Shown: positions 42,008-52,813, counted from the first letter of the stretch. The stretch: DNA of 64,000 bases from Mycobacterium spongiae (GCF_018278905.1 NZ_CP046600.1:1054001-1118000), one strand, 5' to 3'. Notes: generated by a model not told the origin, from the sequence alone. Translations and numbers: made by a program.

Positions 42008-43529
42008 AGATGTGCCGTCCGGGTGTGACGAGGTGCAGTCTCGGTGTGATGAGTTGGTGGAGCGGTGCTATCCCTCGTCGACCGTGCGGTCGGGGGTGTT
42101 GGTGGATGCGATCTGCGCGGCGGCGCGCGCGGAGAATCGGGGCGCGGCCGCGCAGCTGGTGGCGATCGGTGAGTTGTTCGCCTATCGGCTGACACGCTGT
42201 TCGGACACCGAAGACTGGGCGATCGACACCATGGCGGCGGTGAGCGCGGAGGTGGCCGCAGCCCTGCGGATCAGTCAGGGGCTGGCCAGCAGCCGGCTGC
42301 GGTATGCCCGGGCGATGCGCGAGCGGCTGCCGCGGGTGGGCGCGGTCTTTGCCGCTGGTGATATCGACTATCGGGTGTTTCAGACGATCGTGTATCGCAC
42401 CGATCTGATCACCGACCGTGAGGTGCTCGACGGGGTGGATGCCGAGTTGGCGGTCACGGTGAGCCGCTGGCCGTCGATGACCCAGGGTCGGCTGGCCAGC
42501 CGGATCGACACGATCGTGGGCCGCGCCGACGCGGATGCGGTGCGCCGGCGCACCCAGCGCCACACTGACCGCGAGATCTGGATCGGCGATGGCGACGACG
42601 GCATGTCGGAGATTCATGGCAGCTTGTTGCGTCCCGATGCGCGTGCTCTCGACCAGCGGTTGACCGCGCTGGCGGCCACGGTCTGTGAGCATGATCCGCG
42701 CAGCCGCGAGCAGCGTCGTGCCGATGGTTTGGGGGTGTTGGCCGCTGGGGCCGATCGGCTGGGGTGTCGCTGTGGGCGGGCCGACTGCGGGGCCGGGAAA
42801 CGCCCGGCCGCAACACCGGTGGTGATTCATGTGATCGCCGAGCAGGCCACGCTCACCGGCACGGGTACGGCACCGGCATCCGAGGTCGGCGTCGACGGGC
42901 TGATCACCGCCGACGTCGTGGCTGAACTGGCCAGATCAACGACGCTGGTGGCCTTGGTGGCGCCGGGCGATGCCCCGCCCGAGCCGGGGTATGTGCCCTC
43001 GACGGCATTGGCCGATTTTGTGCGGTGTCGGGATATGACCTGCCGCTGGCCTGGCTGCGACCATCCCGCAGCCGATTGTGATCTCGACCACACGATCCCG
43101 TATGCCGACGGCGGGCCCACCCACGCCGCCAACCTGAAGTGTTATTGCCGCACCCATCACCTCGTCAAGACTTTTTGGGGTTGGCGTGATCAGCAGTTGT
43201 CCGACGGGACCGTGATCGTGACGTCACCGGCGGGACGGACCTATGTCACCACCCCCGCCAGCGCATTATTGTTTCCCAGCCTGTGCCGGGCCACCGGTGC
43301 GCTACCAGCACCCGAGGCCGACCCACCGCCCGACGACCCTGCCGGCCGCACCGCGCGGATGCCCCGCCGCCGCCGCACCCGCGCCGACGACCGCGCCCAC
43401 CACATCGCGACCGAGCGCCGCCACAATCGCAACACCCGCACCCGCAACACCCGCACCGCCCAACTCGTCGAATCCGCCACCTCCACCGACCCGACTCCAA
43501 CCAACAACAACGACCCCCCACCGTTCTGA
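42000..43529 (+). CDS. DUF222 / HNH endonuclease protein (13E12 repeat family)
   Basis: A 509-residue protein of the 13E12 family, present in many copies in mycobacteria. The N-terminal two thirds are DUF222 (VLVDAICAAARAENRGAAAQ, DTMAAVSAEVAAALRISQGL, MRERLPRVGAVFAAGDIDYR). The HNH nuclease domain follows: CRDMTCRWPGCDHPAADCDL, DHTIPYADGGPTHAANLKCY and CRTHHLVKTFWGW, with cysteines for a structural zinc. The last 80 residues are Pro/Arg/Thr-rich and disordered. The function is unknown. It is not at this place in M. tuberculosis, so it is an insertion between the FGE and DUF4436 genes. ATG 42000 lies inside an SOS-like box. Confidence 0.9.
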   Translation: MFEDVPSGCDEVQSRCDELVERCYPSSTVRSGVLVDAICAAARAENRGAAAQLVAIGELFAYRLTRCSDTEDWAIDTMAAVSAEVAAALRISQGLASSRLRYARAMRERLPRVGAVFAAGDIDYRVFQTIVYRTDLITDREVLDGVDAELAVTVSRWPSMTQGRLASRIDTIVGRADADAVRRRTQRHTDREIWIGDGDDGMSEIHGSLLRPDARALDQRLTALAATVCEHDPRSREQRRADGLGVLAAGADRLGCRCGRADCGAGKRPAATPVVIHVIAEQATLTGTGTAPASEVGVDGLITADVVAELARSTTLVALVAPGDAPPEPGYVPSTALADFVRCRDMTCRWPGCDHPAADCDLDHTIPYADGGPTHAANLKCYCRTHHLVKTFWGWRDQQLSDGTVIVTSPAGRTYVTTPASALLFPSLCRATGALPAPEADPPPDDPAGRTARMPRRRRTRADDRAHHIATERRHNRNTRTRNTRTAQLVESATSTDPTPTNNNDPPPF

Positions 43530-43676
43530 CGTACGTGGAGTGATCATGTGTCCGCGCCGGGGCTGCCGGCGTCATCCTGGGCGACCCGGCCCACAGCCGC
43601 CAGTTGATACCATCTGACTCCGTGTCGCAGTGCGGAGGCTGGACTTCGGCAGTGGGTAATCCGGTGGTGACCATCG

Positions 43677-44618
43677 ATGGCTGATAGCAATCCGCCACCG
43701 GACCATTCGGCGCCGGCGCCGGACCCGGTGGCGAGTGTCGCCCAGGAACCCAAGCGCATGTCGCGGCGACAGCATCGCGTGCTTGATGTTTGCATCATCG
43801 TGGGCGTCTTCGTTGTCTACGTTTTGTCGCTGCTTGGCTATCACTGGCTGGCCAGCACACCGGGTCCGCTCCCGAAGCCGGATGTGGGCACCACCGACGA
43901 CACCGTGGTCTTAGTGCGCTTCGAGGAGTTGCACACGATCGCCAATCGCCTGGACGTCAAAGTACTGGTCATGCCCGACGATTCGATGATCGACCCACGC
44001 CTCGACGTCCTCACTGTCGACACCTCGGTGCGCTTTTACCCGGATAACGAACTCGGTGATCTGCAGTACCCGGTAGGAAAATCGCCCGCGCAGGTAGCGA
44101 CCACAATCGAGGCGCATGGCGACCCACGTAACTGGCCATTTGACACCTACACCACCGACACCATTCAGGCCGACGTCCTCGTCGGAGCGGGCGAGAACCG
44201 CCGATACAAACCTGCGCGGGTCGAAGTTACGGGTTCGCTGGAAGGCTGGGACATCAGCGTCGAAAGGGTCGGGGACAGCAGTCAATCCTCTGATCGTCCC
44301 GACAACGTCATCGTCACCCTGAAGAGGGCAAGGGGTCCCCTGGTGTTCGACCTGGGCATCTGTCTGGTCCTGATCACGCTGCCGACGTTGGCTCTGTTTG
44401 TGGCCATTCAGATGCTCACCGGTCGGAGACGATTCCAACCTCCGTTCGGCACGTGGTACGCCGCGATGCTGTTCGCTGTCGTGCCCCTGCGCAACATCCT
44501 CCCGGGTTCCCCACCTGCGGGTGCGTGGGTCGACCAAGCTGTGGTGATTTGGGTGCTTATAGCGCTGGTCGCGGCCATGGTGGTGTATGTCGTGGCGTGG
44601 TACCGCGAATCGGACTAG
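43677..44618 (+). CDS. DUF4436 membrane protein (Rv0713-like)
   Basis: A 313-residue protein, the same length as the tubercle orthologue. One transmembrane helix near residues 35-58 (VCIIVGVFVVYVLSLLGYHW) leads to an extracytoplasmic domain of about 150 residues (RFYPDNELGDLQYPVGKSPA, GSLEGWDISVERVGDSSQSS). Three helices near the C-terminus follow (LGICLVLITLPTLALFVAIQ, WYAAMLFAVVPLRNILPGSP, VVIWVLIALVAAMVVYVVAW). Function unknown. It lies just upstream of the rplN promoter. The 147-base gap before it holds nothing obvious. Confidence 0.85.
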   Translation: MADSNPPPDHSAPAPDPVASVAQEPKRMSRRQHRVLDVCIIVGVFVVYVLSLLGYHWLASTPGPLPKPDVGTTDDTVVLVRFEELHTIANRLDVKVLVMPDDSMIDPRLDVLTVDTSVRFYPDNELGDLQYPVGKSPAQVATTIEAHGDPRNWPFDTYTTDTIQADVLVGAGENRRYKPARVEVTGSLEGWDISVERVGDSSQSSDRPDNVIVTLKRARGPLVFDLGICLVLITLPTLALFVAIQMLTGRRRFQPPFGTWYAAMLFAVVPLRNILPGSPPAGAWVDQAVVIWVLIALVAAMVVYVVAWYRESD

Positions 44619-44655
44619 CGAGCGTCGGCCTCTGTGTTGGGGTGCTCCGAGGGAT

Positions 44656-44691
44656 TTGGCTCTGAGCTGGTCGTCCCCTAGACTCTAGGGG
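44656..44691 (+). promoter_or_regulatory. spc operon (rplN) promoter with overlapping palindrome
   Basis: TTGGCT (44656-44661) and TAGACT (44679-44684) are 17 bases apart. A 17-bp palindrome, CCCCTAGA-C-TCTAGGGG (44675-44691), covers the -10. Six bases after the -10 comes GGTTGCCTTG (44690-44699), identical to the S10 promoter start. The 5' GTTGCC can pair with GGCAAC at 44750-44755 in the leader. Confidence 0.6.
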
Positions 44692-44861
44692 TTGCCTTGG
44701 GCAGACCTCGGCCAGTGCGCGTCAGCGTTTCGGGCCCCGCGTGCCCGTCGGCAACAAGAGCGCGCACGTCAGGTTTGGCGGACTTTGCTGTGTAAAGGCC
44801 CGCTGAGAGCTCCGCGAGCTGTTCTCCTGCCGTGCACACGTCGACCAGGTCAGGAGATCGA

Positions 44862-45230
44862 GTGATTCAGCAGGAATCGCGGCTGAAGGTCGCCGACAAC
44901 ACCGGCGCCAAGGAGATCTTGTGCATCCGTGTGCTCGGCGGTTCTTCGCGACGCTACGCCGGCATCGGTGACGTCATCGTGGCTACCGTCAAGGACGCCA
45001 TTCCCGGTGGCAACGTCAAAAGGGGGGACGTCGTCAAGGCCGTTGTCGTGCGCACCGTCAAAGAGCGCAGGCGTTCCGACGGCAGCTACATCAAGTTCGA
45101 CGAAAACGCTGCGGTGATCATCAAACCCGACAACGACCCGCGCGGAACCCGCATCTTCGGGCCCGTCGGCCGCGAGCTGCGGGAGAAGCGCTTCATGAAG
45201 ATCATTTCGCTGGCCCCGGAGGTGTTGTGA
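44862..45230 (+). CDS. rplN: 50S ribosomal protein L14
   Basis: 122 residues; [61 protein letters not shown]14 forms an intersubunit bridge. GTG 44862 follows AGGAG; the longer frame from 44832 adds residues absent from the family. First gene of the spc operon. Confidence 0.99.
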   Translation: MIQQESRLKVADNTGAKEILCIRVLGGSSRRYAGIGDVIVATVKDAIPGGNVKRGDVVKAVVVRTVKERRRSDGSYIKFDENAAVIIKPDNDPRGTRIFGPVGRELREKRFMKIISLAPEVL

Positions 45231-45547
45231 TGAAAGTCCACAAAGGCGACACCGTTCTGGTTGTCTCGGGGAAAGATAAAGGGGCCAAAGGCAAAGTCTT
45301 GCAGGCCTATCCCGGTCGGAACCGGGTGTTGGTCGAGGGGGTCAACCGGATCAAGAAGCACACCGCGGTTTCGACCAATCAACGCGGGGCAAAGTCGGGT
45401 GGGATCGTTACCCAGGAAGCGCCGATCCACGTCTCCAACGTGATGGTCGTCGACTCCGACGGCAAGCCCACCCGAATCGGTTACCGCGTTGACGAGGAGA
45501 CCGGCAAGCGGGTCCGCGTCTCGAAGCGCAACGGCAAGGACATCTGA
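45230..45547 (+). CDS. rplX: 50S ribosomal protein L24
   Basis: 105 residues with a KOW motif ([20 protein letters not shown]) and [21 protein letters not shown]24 starts large-subunit assembly. ATG 45230 uses the last base of the rplN stop. Confidence 0.99.
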   Translation: MKVHKGDTVLVVSGKDKGAKGKVLQAYPGRNRVLVEGVNRIKKHTAVSTNQRGAKSGGIVTQEAPIHVSNVMVVDSDGKPTRIGYRVDEETGKRVRVSKRNGKDI

Positions 45548-45551
45548 AGGC

Positions 45552-46124
45552 ATGACTACTACTGAGAGCGCCGCAAAGGTTCTGCCGCGGCTCAAGGAGC
45601 GCTACCGCAGCGAGATCCGGGATGCGCTGCACAAGCAGTTTGGCTACGGCAACGTGATGCAGATCCCGACTGTGACGAAGGTCGTGGTCAACATGGGGGT
45701 CGGCGAGGCCGCACGGGACGCCAAATTGATCAACGGGGCGGTCAACGACCTAGCGCTGATCACCGGGCAGAAACCCGAGATTCGCCGGGCCCGGAAGTCG
45801 ATCGCGCAGTTCAAGCTTCGCGAGGGCATGCCGGTCGGGGCGCGCGTGACTCTGCGTGGGGACCGGATGTGGGAGTTCCTGGACCGGCTCACATCGATTG
45901 CCTTGCCGCGTATCCGTGACTTTCGCGGGTTGTCACCCAAACAGTTCGACGGTACTGGCAACTACACCTTCGGGCTGGCCGAGCAGGCGGTGTTCCACGA
46001 GATCGACGTGGACAAGATCGACCGGGTCCGCGGTATGGACATCAACGTCGTCACCTCGGCGACGAACGACGACGAAGGCCGAGCGCTGTTGCGGGCTCTC
46101 GGCTTTCCGTTCAAGGAGAACTGA
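45552..46124 (+). CDS. rplE: 50S ribosomal protein L5
   Basis: 190 residues; [61 protein letters not shown]5 binds 5S rRNA and P-site tRNA. The ATG at 45552 is 4 bases after the rplX stop. Confidence 0.99.
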   Translation: MTTTESAAKVLPRLKERYRSEIRDALHKQFGYGNVMQIPTVTKVVVNMGVGEAARDAKLINGAVNDLALITGQKPEIRRARKSIAQFKLREGMPVGARVTLRGDRMWEFLDRLTSIALPRIRDFRGLSPKQFDGTGNYTFGLAEQAVFHEIDVDKIDRVRGMDINVVTSATNDDEGRALLRALGFPFKEN

Positions 46125-46128
46125 GTAG

Positions 46129-46314
46129 ATGGCGAAGAAGGCACTGATCAACAAGGCCGCACGCAAGCCCAGGTTCGCAGTGCGCGCCTACACCCGCTGC
46201 AGCAAGTGCGGCCGCCCCCGTGCGGTTTACCGCAAGTTCGGGCTGTGCAGGATCTGTCTGCGCGAGATGGCGCATGCGGGTGAGCTACCCGGCGTGCAGA
46301 AAAGCAGCTGGTGA
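46129..46314 (+). CDS. rpsN: 30S ribosomal protein S14, zinc-binding type Z
   Basis: 61 residues; [60 protein letters not shown]. Two CxxC pairs bind zinc, so this is the Zn form; mycobacteria also carry a zinc-free paralogue elsewhere for zinc starvation. Confidence 0.99.
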   Translation: MAKKALINKAARKPRFAVRAYTRCSKCGRPRAVYRKFGLCRICLREMAHAGELPGVQKSSW

Positions 46315-46342
46315 CGGCCACCGGACCTAGGAGTAGCGCTCA

Positions 46343-46741
46343 ATGACTATGACGGACCCGATCGCAGACTTCTTGACCCGTCTGCGCAACGCCAACTCGG
46401 CGTACCACGACGAGGTGAGTTTGCCGCATTCCAAGCTCAAGGCCAACATCGCCCAGATCCTCAAGAGCGAGGGATACATCAGTGACTTCCATACCGAGGA
46501 TGCTCGGGTTGGCAAATCGCTGGTCGTCCAGCTCAAGTACGGGCCTAGCCGGGAACGCAGCATCGCCGGTTTGCGGCGGGTGTCGAAACCGGGACTGCGG
46601 GTGTATGCCAAATCGACCAATCTGCCGCGGGTGCTCGGCGGCCTCGGTGTGGCGATCATTTCGACGTCCTCGGGTCTGCTCACCGACCGACAGGCAGCCA
46701 GACAGGGCGTGGGCGGCGAAGTCCTCGCGTACGTCTGGTGA
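46343..46741 (+). CDS. rpsH: 30S ribosomal protein S8
   Basis: 132 residues; [61 protein letters not shown]8 binds 16S rRNA helix 21 and in E. coli represses the spc operon at the L5 region. Confidence 0.99.
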   Translation: MTMTDPIADFLTRLRNANSAYHDEVSLPHSKLKANIAQILKSEGYISDFHTEDARVGKSLVVQLKYGPSRERSIAGLRRVSKPGLRVYAKSTNLPRVLGGLGVAIISTSSGLLTDRQAARQGVGGEVLAYVW

Positions 46742-46773
46742 GAGCCTGCTAAGAGCGTGGTGAGGAGATAGCT

Positions 46774-47313
46774 ATGTCGCGTATTGGTAAGCAACCGATT
46801 CCGGTCCCGGCCGGAGTCGATGTGACGATCGAAGGCCAAGCCGTTTCGGTGAAGGGCCCCAAGGGCACTCTGGATATGACCGTCGCCGAGCCGATCACAG
46901 TGGCGCGCAACGACGACGGTGCGATCGTGGTCACCCGCCCCGACGACGAGCGACGCAGCCGCGCGCTGCACGGCCTGTCGCGCACCCTGGTGTCCAACCT
47001 CGTCACCGGGGTGACGCAGGGCTACACGACCAAGATGGAGATCTTCGGCGTTGGCTACCGTGTTCAGCTCAAAGGCTCCAATTTGGAGTTTGCATTGGGC
47101 TATAGCCACCCGGTGGTGATTGAAGCCCCTGAGGGCATCACCTTTGCGGTCCAAGCACCGACAAAATTCACCGTCTCCGGGATCGACAAGCAGAAGGTCG
47201 GCCAGATCTCGGCGAACATCCGCCGGTTGCGCCGCCCCGACCCTTACAAGGGCAAGGGCGTCCGCTACGAGGGCGAGCAGATCCGCCGCAAGGTCGGAAA
47301 GACAGGTAAGTAG
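46774..47313 (+). CDS. rplF: 50S ribosomal protein L6
   Basis: 179 residues; [61 protein letters not shown]6 lies near the factor-binding site of the large subunit. Confidence 0.99.
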   Translation: MSRIGKQPIPVPAGVDVTIEGQAVSVKGPKGTLDMTVAEPITVARNDDGAIVVTRPDDERRSRALHGLSRTLVSNLVTGVTQGYTTKMEIFGVGYRVQLKGSNLEFALGYSHPVVIEAPEGITFAVQAPTKFTVSGIDKQKVGQISANIRRLRRPDPYKGKGVRYEGEQIRRKVGKTGK

Positions 47314-47315
47314 TC

Positions 47316-47723
47316 ATGGCGCAATCAAAGGTTGGCACTGCTTCGCGAAAGTCGACGGCGCAGAACGTATCCGAAACTCGAAGACGGTCCCGGCTGCGCA
47401 GGCACGCGCGGCTGCGCAAAAAGATCTCCGGCACCGCCCAGCGTCCTCGGCTGGTCGTCCACAGGTCAGCGCGGCATCTTCACGTGCAACTCGTGAACGA
47501 CCTGAATGGCACCACGCTGGCCGCTGCTTCAACGATCGAGGCCGATGTGCGCGGCCTGGACGGTGACAAGAAGGCCCACAGCGTGCGGGTTGGGCAGTTG
47601 ATCGCTGAGCGGGCCAAGGCTGCGGGCATCGAGACAGTGGTGTTCGACCGCGGCGGGTACAGCTACGGAGGACGGATCGCGGCGCTGGCCGATGCCGCGC
47701 GCGAGAACGGATTGAGGTTCTGA
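47316..47723 (+). CDS. rplR: 50S ribosomal protein L18
   Basis: 135 residues; [61 protein letters not shown]18 carries 5S rRNA with L5. The N-terminal 20 residues ([20 protein letters not shown]) are longer than usual; an internal start is possible. Confidence 0.98.
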   Translation: MAQSKVGTASRKSTAQNVSETRRRSRLRRHARLRKKISGTAQRPRLVVHRSARHLHVQLVNDLNGTTLAAASTIEADVRGLDGDKKAHSVRVGQLIAERAKAAGIETVVFDRGGYSYGGRIAALADAARENGLRF

Positions 47724-47742
47724 TGAACGGGAGGACCGCATA

Positions 47743-48417
47743 ATGGCGGAGCAACCGGCTGGAGGCGCTACCGACGGCCGCGGCGACAGCCGTGACGGGC
47801 GAGGTGATCGGGACGGCCGGGGTCGCCGCGATGGCGGTGGCCGCGGCGGTCGTGATCGCGACGGCGACAAGAGCAACTATCTAGAGCGGGTCGTCGCCAT
47901 CAACCGGGTCTCCAAGGTGGTCAAGGGTGGTCGGCGATTCAGCTTCACCGCATTGGTCATCGTGGGGGACGGCAACGGGATGGTTGGCGTGGGCTACGGC
48001 AAGGCCAAGGAAGTTCCGGCCGCGATCGCCAAGGGTGTCGAGGAAGCCCGCAAAGGCTTCTTCCGGGTGCCGCTGATCGGCGGGACCATTACGCACCCCG
48101 TGCAAGGGGAAAGGGCCGCCGGCGTCGTGCTGTTGCGGCCGGCTAGCCCCGGTACCGGTGTGATCGCCGGTGGTGCGGCCCGTGCGGTCCTGGAATGCGC
48201 CGGGGTGCGCGACATCCTGGCTAAGTCGCTGGGTAGCGACAACGCGATCAACGTGGTGCACGCCACCGTCGCCGCCCTCAAGCTGCTCCAGCGTCCTGAA
48301 GAGGTGGCTGCGCGTCGCGGCCTGCCCATCGAAGACGTTGCGCCGGCAGGGATGCTGAAGGCGCGTCGGGAAAGTGAAGCGCTGGCCGCCAATCCACGGC
48401 GAGAGGGAACGGGATAG
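47743..48417 (+). CDS. rpsE: 30S ribosomal protein S5 with Arg/Gly/Asp-rich N-terminus
   Basis: 224 residues. The first 45 residues form a tail of [20 protein letters not shown] type; the S5 core follows ([60 protein letters not shown]). S5 helps decoding accuracy. The tail is a lineage feature. Confidence 0.98.
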   Translation: MAEQPAGGATDGRGDSRDGRGDRDGRGRRDGGGRGGRDRDGDKSNYLERVVAINRVSKVVKGGRRFSFTALVIVGDGNGMVGVGYGKAKEVPAAIAKGVEEARKGFFRVPLIGGTITHPVQGERAAGVVLLRPASPGTGVIAGGAARAVLECAGVRDILAKSLGSDNAINVVHATVAALKLLQRPEEVAARRGLPIEDVAPAGMLKARRESEALAANPRREGTG

Positions 48418-48419
48418 TC

Positions 48420-48620
48420 ATGGCGGATCTGAGGATCACCCAGGTACGCAGCACCATCGGAGCACGCTGGAAGCAGCGTGAGAGCCTGCGAACGCTGGGC
48501 CTGCGAAAGATTCGCCATTCGGTGATTCGCGAGGACAACGCCGCGACTCGCGGTTTGATCGCGGTGGTGTCTCACCTTGTCGAGGTGGAGTCTGCCGAGA
48601 CCGGAGGTAAGGCCAAATGA
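48420..48620 (+). CDS. rpmD: 50S ribosomal protein L30
   Basis: 66 residues; [52 protein letters not shown]. Small surface protein of the large subunit. Starts 2 bases after rpsE and overlaps rplO by 4 bases. Confidence 0.98.
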   Translation: MADLRITQVRSTIGARWKQRESLRTLGLRKIRHSVIREDNAATRGLIAVVSHLVEVESAETGGKAK

Positions 48621-49057
48621 CCATCAAGCTGCACAACCTTCAACCGGCGCGCGGCTCCAAGACGCCGCGCACCCGCGTCGGGCGCGGCGACGGCTCCAAA
48701 GGCAAGACGGCCGGCCGTGGTACCAAGGGCACCAAGGCTCGCAAGCAGGTTCCGGTGGCCTTTGAAGGTGGGCAGATGCCCATCCATATGCGGTTGCCCA
48801 AACTCAAAGGCTTTCGCAACCGGTTCCGTACCGAGTACGAGGTCGTCAACGTCGGCGATATCAATCGGTTGTTCCCGCAGGGCGGTGCCATCGGCGTCGA
48901 CGACCTCGTAGCCAAAGGTGCGGTTCGCAAGAACTCTCTGGTCAAGGTCCTCGGCGACGGCAAACTCGCCGTCAAGGTGGACCTGACCGCCCACAAGTTC
49001 AGCGGCAGCGCACGCGAGAAGATCACCGCGGCGGGCGGTTCGGCCACCGAGCTCTAG
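48617..49057 (+). CDS. rplO: 50S ribosomal protein L15
   Basis: 146 residues; [40 protein letters not shown] and [20 protein letters not shown]. Late assembly protein of the large subunit. Its stop is part of a CTAG shared with the stop of the convergent gene at 49054. In many bacteria secY follows directly; here about 9.7 kb intervene. Confidence 0.99.
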   Translation: MTIKLHNLQPARGSKTPRTRVGRGDGSKGKTAGRGTKGTKARKQVPVAFEGGQMPIHMRLPKLKGFRNRFRTEYEVVNVGDINRLFPQGGAIGVDDLVAKGAVRKNSLVKVLGDGKLAVKVDLTAHKFSGSAREKITAAGGSATEL

Positions 49058-49992
49058 ACGTCTGCTCGCGTGAGCTGCGGAATCACCTCTGCGGCAAGGC
49101 GTTCCATTTGCTCCCGGTTCTGCGCGACGTCGGCACCGACCGGATTGAGTAGCAGCATTTGGGCACCCGCCTCGATCACCTCGTGCAGCCCGCGAGTGAC
49201 GGTCTCAGGCGTGCCCGACACAGCAACGGTGTCGAGGCCGGGCTTCGTGCCATAGATGCGACCCAGCCCGGCCAGCACGCGATCGCGAGCCCGGTCGGCG
49301 TCGTCGTCGATCATCAGGTAGACCCGCTTGCCGATGGTAAAGCGCCCTGGGTCCTTGTTTTGTTCGGCCAGTTCGCGGCCCAGGATGGTGACGGCCTCGG
49401 CGAAGGCCTCCGTCGGCGACGACCCCGCGCCCAGGAACGCATCGCCGAGGCGCACCGCCCTGGCCAGGGCCTTGGGTGCCCGGCCCCCGAACCAGATCGG
49501 CGGGTGCGGCCGTTGTACCGGCTTGGGCGAAATGGGGAGGTTGTCGACGTCGCGAAACTGGCCGTGGAACGTCACGGTGGCCTCGTCGGCCCAGGCCGCC
49601 TTCATCAATGCCAGGCCCTCGGTGAAATACCGCACATGGGTGGTCGGCTCCACACCGAAGGCGGCGAACTTGCGGGTACCGCCGCCGGTCGCCACGCCCA
49701 GGTCGAGCCGACCGTGGCTGAGCCGGTCGACGGCGGTGGCCGCCGACGCCAATTGCAGCGGATCATGCAGCGATGTGACCAGGACGGCCACCCCCAGTCT
49801 CAGGCGTTGGGTGCAGGCCGCCGAATACGCCAGCAACTCCAGTGGCGCCAACAGCGGTGACTCGCCGATGACCTGTTCGAGCACCCAGCCGCCCTCGAAC
49901 CCGAGTTCCTCGGCGCGCACCAGATAGGAGCGGAGCTCGGCGGTGTCGAAGCCGTTGGAATCGAGTTGGGGTATGGCAATCGAGAACCTCAC
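49054..49992 (-). CDS. F420-type LLM-class oxidoreductase
   Basis: A 312-residue TIM-barrel protein of the luciferase-like monooxygenase family: [80 protein letters not shown] and [20 protein letters not shown]. In mycobacteria such proteins mostly use coenzyme F420 for hydride transfer. The substrate is unknown. GTG 49992 fits the family start; a longer frame to 50400 overlaps sppA and is rejected. I do not recall this gene next to rplO in M. tuberculosis. Confidence 0.88.
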   Translation of the reverse strand: MRFSIAIPQLDSNGFDTAELRSYLVRAEELGFEGGWVLEQVIGESPLLAPLELLAYSAACTQRLRLGVAVLVTSLHDPLQLASAATAVDRLSHGRLDLGVATGGGTRKFAAFGVEPTTHVRYFTEGLALMKAAWADEATVTFHGQFRDVDNLPISPKPVQRPHPPIWFGGRAPKALARAVRLGDAFLGAGSSPTEAFAEAVTILGRELAEQNKDPGRFTIGKRVYLMIDDDADRARDRVLAGLGRIYGTKPGLDTVAVSGTPETVTRGLHEVIEAGAQMLLLNPVGADVAQNREQMERLAAEVIPQLTRADV

Positions 49993-50068
49993 ATCATCAC
50001 GGTACGGCGATTGGCCGCCGCAGTGACGGCTTCCGGTCGCGCGAGTCGGGTTTCTGTACGCTGCAGAC

Positions 50069-51871
50069 ATGTTCGCCTTTCTCACATCCCTACCCGGTGT
50101 CGACGACGTGCGTGCCTTGGTCAATCGGGTCGATACCGCCCGCCACCACGGCGTCCCGAACGGCTGCGTGCTCGAGCTGAACCTGCGTTCGGTGCCGCCA
50201 GAGACGACAGGGTTCGATCCGGTTGCGTTTCTGACCGGGGCAGGCCGTTCGATGGCGCTGCGCGACACTATTGCGGCAATCCACCGTGCTGCCGAGGACC
50301 CTCGGGTCGCGGGGCTGATCGCCCGGGTGCAGCTCCCGCCGGCAGCGGCGGGCGCGGTCCAGGAGCTACGCGAGGCCATAGCGGCTTTCAGTGCGGTCAA
50401 GCCCTCGCTGGCATGGGCCGAAGTCTATCCGGGCACGCTCTCGTACTACCTGGCTTCGGCATTCACTGAGGTCTGGATGCAACCGTCGGGAAGTGTCGGG
50501 CTCATCGGCTTCGCCAGTAACGCCACGTTCCTGCGCGACGCGCTGGACAAGGCGGGCATCGAAGCACAGTTCGTCGCTCGAGGTGAATACAAGTCGGCGG
50601 CCAATTTGTTCACCGAGGACGGCTTCACCGAGGCCCACCGCGAAGCGGTCACTCGGATGCTCGAAAGCGTGCAGGAGCAGGTGTGGCAGGGTGTCGCCGA
50701 ATCGCGCAAGATCGATGTCGGCGCGCTTGACGAGTTGGCCGATCGGGCTCCGCTCTTGCGCGACGATGCGGTGTCCTCTGGCCTGGTCGACCGGATTGGG
50801 TTCCGCGACGAAGCCTATGCCCGCATAGCGGAACTAGTTGACACCGAGGATAGTTCGCCGACATCCGATGATGCCGAGGTGGACTCGGATGAAAAGGGTC
50901 CGCCGCGGCTGTATCTGGCGCGATACGCGGCGGCTCGGCCGCGTCTGGCACCACCGGTGCCGTCGATTCCCGGTCGCCAGCCCAAGCCGACTATTGCCGT
51001 GGTCACAGTGGAAGGGCCGATCATCAACGGACGTGGCGGGCCCCAGTTACTGCCCCTCGGTCCGTCGAATGCCGGCGGTGACACCATCGCGGCGGCGCTG
51101 CGGGAGGTAGCTGCCGACGCGTCGGTGTCCGCGATCGTATTGCGAGTGGACAGTCCTGGCGGCTCCGTCACCGCGTCCGAGACCATTTGGCGTGAGGTAA
51201 AAAGAGCGCGGGAACGTGGCAAGCCGGTTGTTGCGTCGATGGGTGCGATCGCCGCGTCCGGTGGCTACTACGTCTCGATGGGCGCCGACGCGATCGTGGC
51301 CAATCCGGCGACCATCACCGGTTCTATCGGCGTGATCACCGGAAAGTTGGTGGTTCGTGATCTGAAGGACCGTTTGGGTGTGGGGTCAGACACGGTACGG
51401 ACCAACGCCAACGCCGATGCCTGGTCGATTGACAAGCCCTTTACTCCGCAGCAGCAGGCCCATCAAGAGGCGGAGGCGGACTTGTTCTACTCCGACTTCG
51501 TGGAACGGGTTGCCGCGGGCCGCAACTTGAGTACCGACGCGGTGGATGTCGTGGCGCGAGGCCGGGTCTGGACTGGGGCTGACGCCCTAGAGCACGGCTT
51601 GCTCGATGAGCTGGGCGGCTTGCGGACCGCGGTGCGCCGCGCGAAGGTGCTCGCCGGGCTGGACGAGGACATCGAGGTGCGCATCGTCACCTACCCGGGC
51701 TCGTCGTTGCTGGACATGGTGCGACCACGCATGTCATCGCAACCGGCGGCCGCTTCGATGCCGGAAGCGGTAGGTGCGCTACTTGCGCGCTCGGTTGCCG
51801 GGATCATCGACCAAGTGCAGCAGACGTTCAGCGGCGCCAGCGCGTTGTGGCTGGGGGAGTCGCGCCTATAG
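50069..51871 (+). CDS. sppA: Signal peptide peptidase SppA (protease IV)
   Basis: A 600-residue double-domain SppA (67K type). SVGLIGFASNATFLRDALDK then FVARGEYKSAANLFTEDGFT gives the catalytic Lys (about 175) in the N-terminal half; VLRVDSPGGSVTASETIWRE and VASMGAIAASGGYYVSMGAD give the catalytic Ser (about 397) in the C-terminal half, as in the E. coli enzyme. It degrades cleaved signal peptides at the membrane. No clear N-terminal membrane anchor is seen, unlike E. coli SppA. It is divergent from the LLM gene. Confidence 0.95.
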   Translation: MFAFLTSLPGVDDVRALVNRVDTARHHGVPNGCVLELNLRSVPPETTGFDPVAFLTGAGRSMALRDTIAAIHRAAEDPRVAGLIARVQLPPAAAGAVQELREAIAAFSAVKPSLAWAEVYPGTLSYYLASAFTEVWMQPSGSVGLIGFASNATFLRDALDKAGIEAQFVARGEYKSAANLFTEDGFTEAHREAVTRMLESVQEQVWQGVAESRKIDVGALDELADRAPLLRDDAVSSGLVDRIGFRDEAYARIAELVDTEDSSPTSDDAEVDSDEKGPPRLYLARYAAARPRLAPPVPSIPGRQPKPTIAVVTVEGPIINGRGGPQLLPLGPSNAGGDTIAAALREVAADASVSAIVLRVDSPGGSVTASETIWREVKRARERGKPVVASMGAIAASGGYYVSMGADAIVANPATITGSIGVITGKLVVRDLKDRLGVGSDTVRTNANADAWSIDKPFTPQQQAHQEAEADLFYSDFVERVAAGRNLSTDAVDVVARGRVWTGADALEHGLLDELGGLRTAVRRAKVLAGLDEDIEVRIVTYPGSSLLDMVRPRMSSQPAAASMPEAVGALLARSVAGIIDQVQQTFSGASALWLGESRL

Positions 51872-51879
51872 TGTGCTGC

Positions 51880-52794
51880 TCAACTCGTTAGGCCGCCGCT
51901 GATAAAGATGATTTCGCCCAGCGGGTCGTCGTCTTCCGGGGTGGGAAGTGTCAAGCCGGTGCGCTCGAACAATTCAGCGCGTGACACGCCGTCGACGTCC
52001 CACCCCTTGTCGCGCAGGTAACTGACGACATGGTTGCGTTCGCCTGAGTACACCAGCGATGCCATATCGATGTCCACGCCGTGGTCCCGAAAGGAGCTGG
52101 ACAACTCGCGTGCCCGGTCGGTATCGAAATCCACAATGCCGGGCACAAATTCGGTGGCGATCGTGCTGCCCGGACAGCTCAGGGCGGTGATGTTGTCGAA
52201 CAACCGGTCCTGCGCATCTGGCGGTAAATAGATCAGGAGGCCTTCGGCCAGCCATGCCGTCGGTGCGGTGGGATCCAGGCCGGCCGTTTGCAGCGCTGAT
52301 GGCCAGTCGCCGCGCAGATCGATTCCGAGGGTGCGCCGGACTGCCGTGGGTTGGGCACCAATACCAGCCAACGTGGTTGTCTTGAAGCCGATCACCTGCG
52401 GCTGGTCGAGTTCGAAGACCACTGTGCCGGCCGGCCACGGCAACCGATACGCGCGGGAGTCCAACCCGGAGGCAAGGATCACCGCTTGCCGTACCCCGGC
52501 GTCGGTCGCGTTGATGAAGTAGTCATCGAAGTACTTGGTGCGCACCGCCATTCCGTCGATCATGGCCTGCAGTCGTGCGGGCGAGACGTTCTCGATCTGC
52601 TCCAGATCGAGCTCGCCGTCCATCATCTTGGTGAAGAAATCCACGCCGACCGCGCGCACCAGCGACTCGGCGAACGGATCGTCGATCAATCCGCGCGGAT
52701 CCTTCGTCGCCAATGCGCGCCCCGCCGCGACCATGGTCGCGGTAGCGCCGACGCTGGACGCCAAATCCCAGTCGTCGTCGCTTGTGCGTGGCAT
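51880..52794 (-). CDS. SAM-dependent methyltransferase, TIGR00027/LCM type (copy 1)
   Basis: A 304-residue member of the large mycobacterial family of putative O-methyltransferases. It begins [40 protein letters not shown] and [20 protein letters not shown] form the SAM site; [20 protein letters not shown] follows and [14 protein letters not shown] ends it. The substrate is unknown. Last of three tandem, like-oriented paralogues; about 19 bases after copy 2. Confidence 0.9.
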   Translation of the reverse strand: MPRTSDDDWDLASSVGATATMVAAGRALATKDPRGLIDDPFAESLVRAVGVDFFTKMMDGELDLEQIENVSPARLQAMIDGMAVRTKYFDDYFINATDAGVRQAVILASGLDSRAYRLPWPAGTVVFELDQPQVIGFKTTTLAGIGAQPTAVRRTLGIDLRGDWPSALQTAGLDPTAPTAWLAEGLLIYLPPDAQDRLFDNITALSCPGSTIATEFVPGIVDFDTDRARELSSSFRDHGVDIDMASLVYSGERNHVVSYLRDKGWDVDGVSRAELFERTGLTLPTPEDDDPLGEIIFISGGLTS

Positions 52795-52813
52795 GGCTTA
52801 CCTGTTCGAGGAT

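Noticed and set aside
43240..43620. Long open frames on several strands at the end of the DUF222 gene
   Set aside because: They come from the Pro/Arg/Thr-rich, very GC-rich tail and have no recognisable domain.
49993..50400. N-terminal extension of the LLM oxidoreductase frame
   Set aside because: It overlaps the start of sppA on the other strand, and the family begins at the GTG at 49992.
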